Shown: positions 4,829 through 5,535 of the stretch, piece by piece
How positions within the stretch are numbered: the first letter of the stretch is position 1
Layout of the letters: each line of letters starts with the position of its first letter
From: an uncultured Bacilli bacterium
GTDB taxonomy: Bacteria; Bacillota_I; Bacilli_A; RF39; UBA660
Assembly (NCBI GenBank): GCA_934167785.1
Contig: CAKPLX010000068.1
Coordinates: 1 to 5,535 of the forward strand
DNA length: 5,535 nt
Reading direction: 5' to 3'
Position numbers and translations under genes: made by a program
Notes under the pieces: generated by a model
What the model was told of the DNA's origin: nothing
Databases searched by the model: none
Seen by the model: only the letters and a program-made list of their open reading frames with translations

Positions 4829-5504
4829 TAGAAATATTTCCTCCTTCGAGTTTTTGTACTTGTTCTGTAAGTTGACGAATTTTCTCATCAAGCTTATCTC
4901 TTTGAGTTGTTAATGAAACTATTTCATTTTTTAATTTTTCTAATATTTCAGTGTTGGATTTTTGTTGTCCTTCTTCAAGACTCTTCTGTTCTTGATAATC
5001 GACATAAAATTGTGCTAATTTATCTCCAGACTGTGCTATAACTTTTAAAATTTCCATCATTGATATGTAATAATATTGTTGCTTAAACCCTCCACTTTTT
5101 GCAATATCCCGTTGGTAGAAATCTTTATTTTCTTCCATTTTATTTCTTATTTCGCCTTTTACTATTTGTGATATCATATAATTTTCAAATCCAAGCTTTT
5201 TGGCGAACCTAATATGAATTTGGGGAGAAGCATGACGAACTCTGAAACGATCTATCTCAAATTCTTGTTCTAACAATACATCAGTTACTAAAGGTTCTCC
5301 TTTATATTTATATTTTAAAGCATATTGAATTGCTACATAATAATTTCTTAAATAAGAAGTACTTGTTATAGTAGCAATATCGCAATTTATAAAGTCTTCA
5401 ACAGTGAATATTCCTTTATTATTTAAAGCAACAATTCTATTTTTCCCTTTAGCATTTTGGGAATCAAATAAATCTTCATTTTCTAATCTTGTATTTATAT
5501 CCAT
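4815..5504 (-). CDS. Hypothetical 229-aa protein, HhH-like N-terminus and C-terminal coiled coil
   Basis: The start is an ATG (5504-5502) after GGAGGTG (5517-5511); the stop is TAA. Residues 22-69 (NRIVALNNKGIFTVEDFINC, then ITSTSYLRNYYVAIQYALKY) resemble the helix-turn-helix-hairpin seen in RNA polymerase alpha C-terminal domains and other HhH folds: a Leu helix, a GI-x-TVEDF turn, a polar segment and a second helix. This is a weak by-eye match. The middle (70-170) is mixed, with basic patches (DRFRVRHASPQIHIRFAKKL) and an aromatic helix (GGFKQQYYYISMMEILKVIA). Residues 186-220 form a coiled coil with heptad hydrophobics L191, I195, L198, L205, I209, L212, V216, L219. The tail is SNGRK. No signal peptide or membrane helix is present. 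A DNA/RNA-binding adaptor that oligomerises through its tail is my inference. It is the first gene of the upstream block and overlaps the 47-aa gene. Confidence 0.88.
   Translation of the reverse strand: MDINTRLENEDLFDSQNAKGKNRIVALNNKGIFTVEDFINCDIATITSTSYLRNYYVAIQYALKYKYKGEPLVTDVLLEQEFEIDRFRVRHASPQIHIRFAKKLGFENYMISQIVKGEIRNKMEENKDFYQRDIAKSGGFKQQYYYISMMEILKVIAQSGDKLAQFYVDYQEQKSLEEGQQKSNTEILEKLKNEIVSLTTQRDKLDEKIRQLTEQVQKLEGGNISNGRK
4838..4846 (-). promoter_or_regulatory. Shine-Dalgarno inside the 229-aa gene, fixing the 47-aa start
   Basis: AAGGAGGAA is the strongest evidence for the ATG at 4828. It lies inside the codons for Gly-Gly-Asn near the C-terminus of the 229-aa protein, so the site serves both as coding sequence and as ribosome site for the overlapping small gene. 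Confidence 0.75.
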
Positions 5505-5527
5505 AAACTACACCTCCAAATATATAC

Positions 5528-5533
5528 AATATA
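5528..5533 (-). promoter_or_regulatory. Possible -10 box before the 229-aa gene (-35 outside window)
   Basis: TATATT (5533-5528), preceded by T, ends 10 nt before the GGAGG core of the 229-aa gene. The -35 region lies beyond the window, so this cannot be tested here. It is listed because the same TTATAnT-to-Shine-Dalgarno geometry occurs before the 338-aa and 90-aa genes. Confidence 0.3.
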
Positions 5534-5535
5534 AT

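Noticed and set aside
4829..4891. Longer 68-codon form of the 47-aa gene
   Set aside because: The extra 21 codons lie wholly inside the 229-aa gene in another frame, have no ribosome site, and the good Shine-Dalgarno at 4838-4846 points to the ATG at 4828.
1..5535. Prophage, conjugative element, toxin-antitoxin or CRISPR-Cas locus
   Set aside because: No integrase, relaxase, terminase, portal, Cas, or spaced direct repeats are visible; small gene pairs alone are not enough to call toxin-antitoxin.

Overview
The window is very AT-rich (about a quarter G+C by eye), densely coding, and every credible gene is on the minus strand, so transcription runs from high to low coordinates. AGGAGG-type Shine-Dalgarno sites, sigma-A type promoters, ATG/GTG starts and use of TAA, TAG and TGA as stops with TGG for Trp point to a low-GC Gram-positive bacterium (Bacillota or a Mollicutes-like relative using code 11). 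No tRNA, rRNA, IS, transposase, integrase, phage structural gene or CRISPR array is visible. Most proteins belong to no family I can name.

In transcription order, the upstream block (5535 to 1569) holds seven genes. The first is a 229-aa protein with a possible helix-hairpin-helix N-terminus and a coiled-coil C-terminus. It overlaps by 14 nt a 47-aa protein that is almost entirely an Ile/Leu-heptad coiled coil. Next come a 338-aa HExxH metallopeptidase-like protein, a 145-aa acidic, probably all-beta protein, and a second HExxH protein of 292 aa joined to it by an ATGA stop/start overlap. Small charged proteins of 90 aa and 114 aa (GTG start) follow. Three genes in this block (229, 338 and 90 aa) are preceded by the same compact arrangement, a TTATAnT-type -10 box ending 8-10 nt before the Shine-Dalgarno, so the block may be several nested transcription units.

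The most striking non-coding segment is 1425-1568. Just after the 114-aa gene lies a near-perfect consensus promoter (TTGACA, 17 bp, TGn-TATAAT). It is followed by a leader of about 95 nt with a run of seven G and a strong intrinsic terminator directly abutting the Shine-Dalgarno of the next gene. A leader segment can pair with the 5' arm of the terminator, so the layout fits a transcription attenuator or a small RNA of about 80 nt with read-through into the 416-aa gene.

The downstream block (1424 to 1) is the 416-aa helical protein, possibly with HTH-like segments, followed 20 nt later by a gene of which 51 codons are in the window.

How the genes cooperate cannot be read directly. Two putative zinc peptidases around a small acidic beta protein, together with coiled-coil partners, suggest an intracellular accessory module. 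That is inference from domain content and spacing only.
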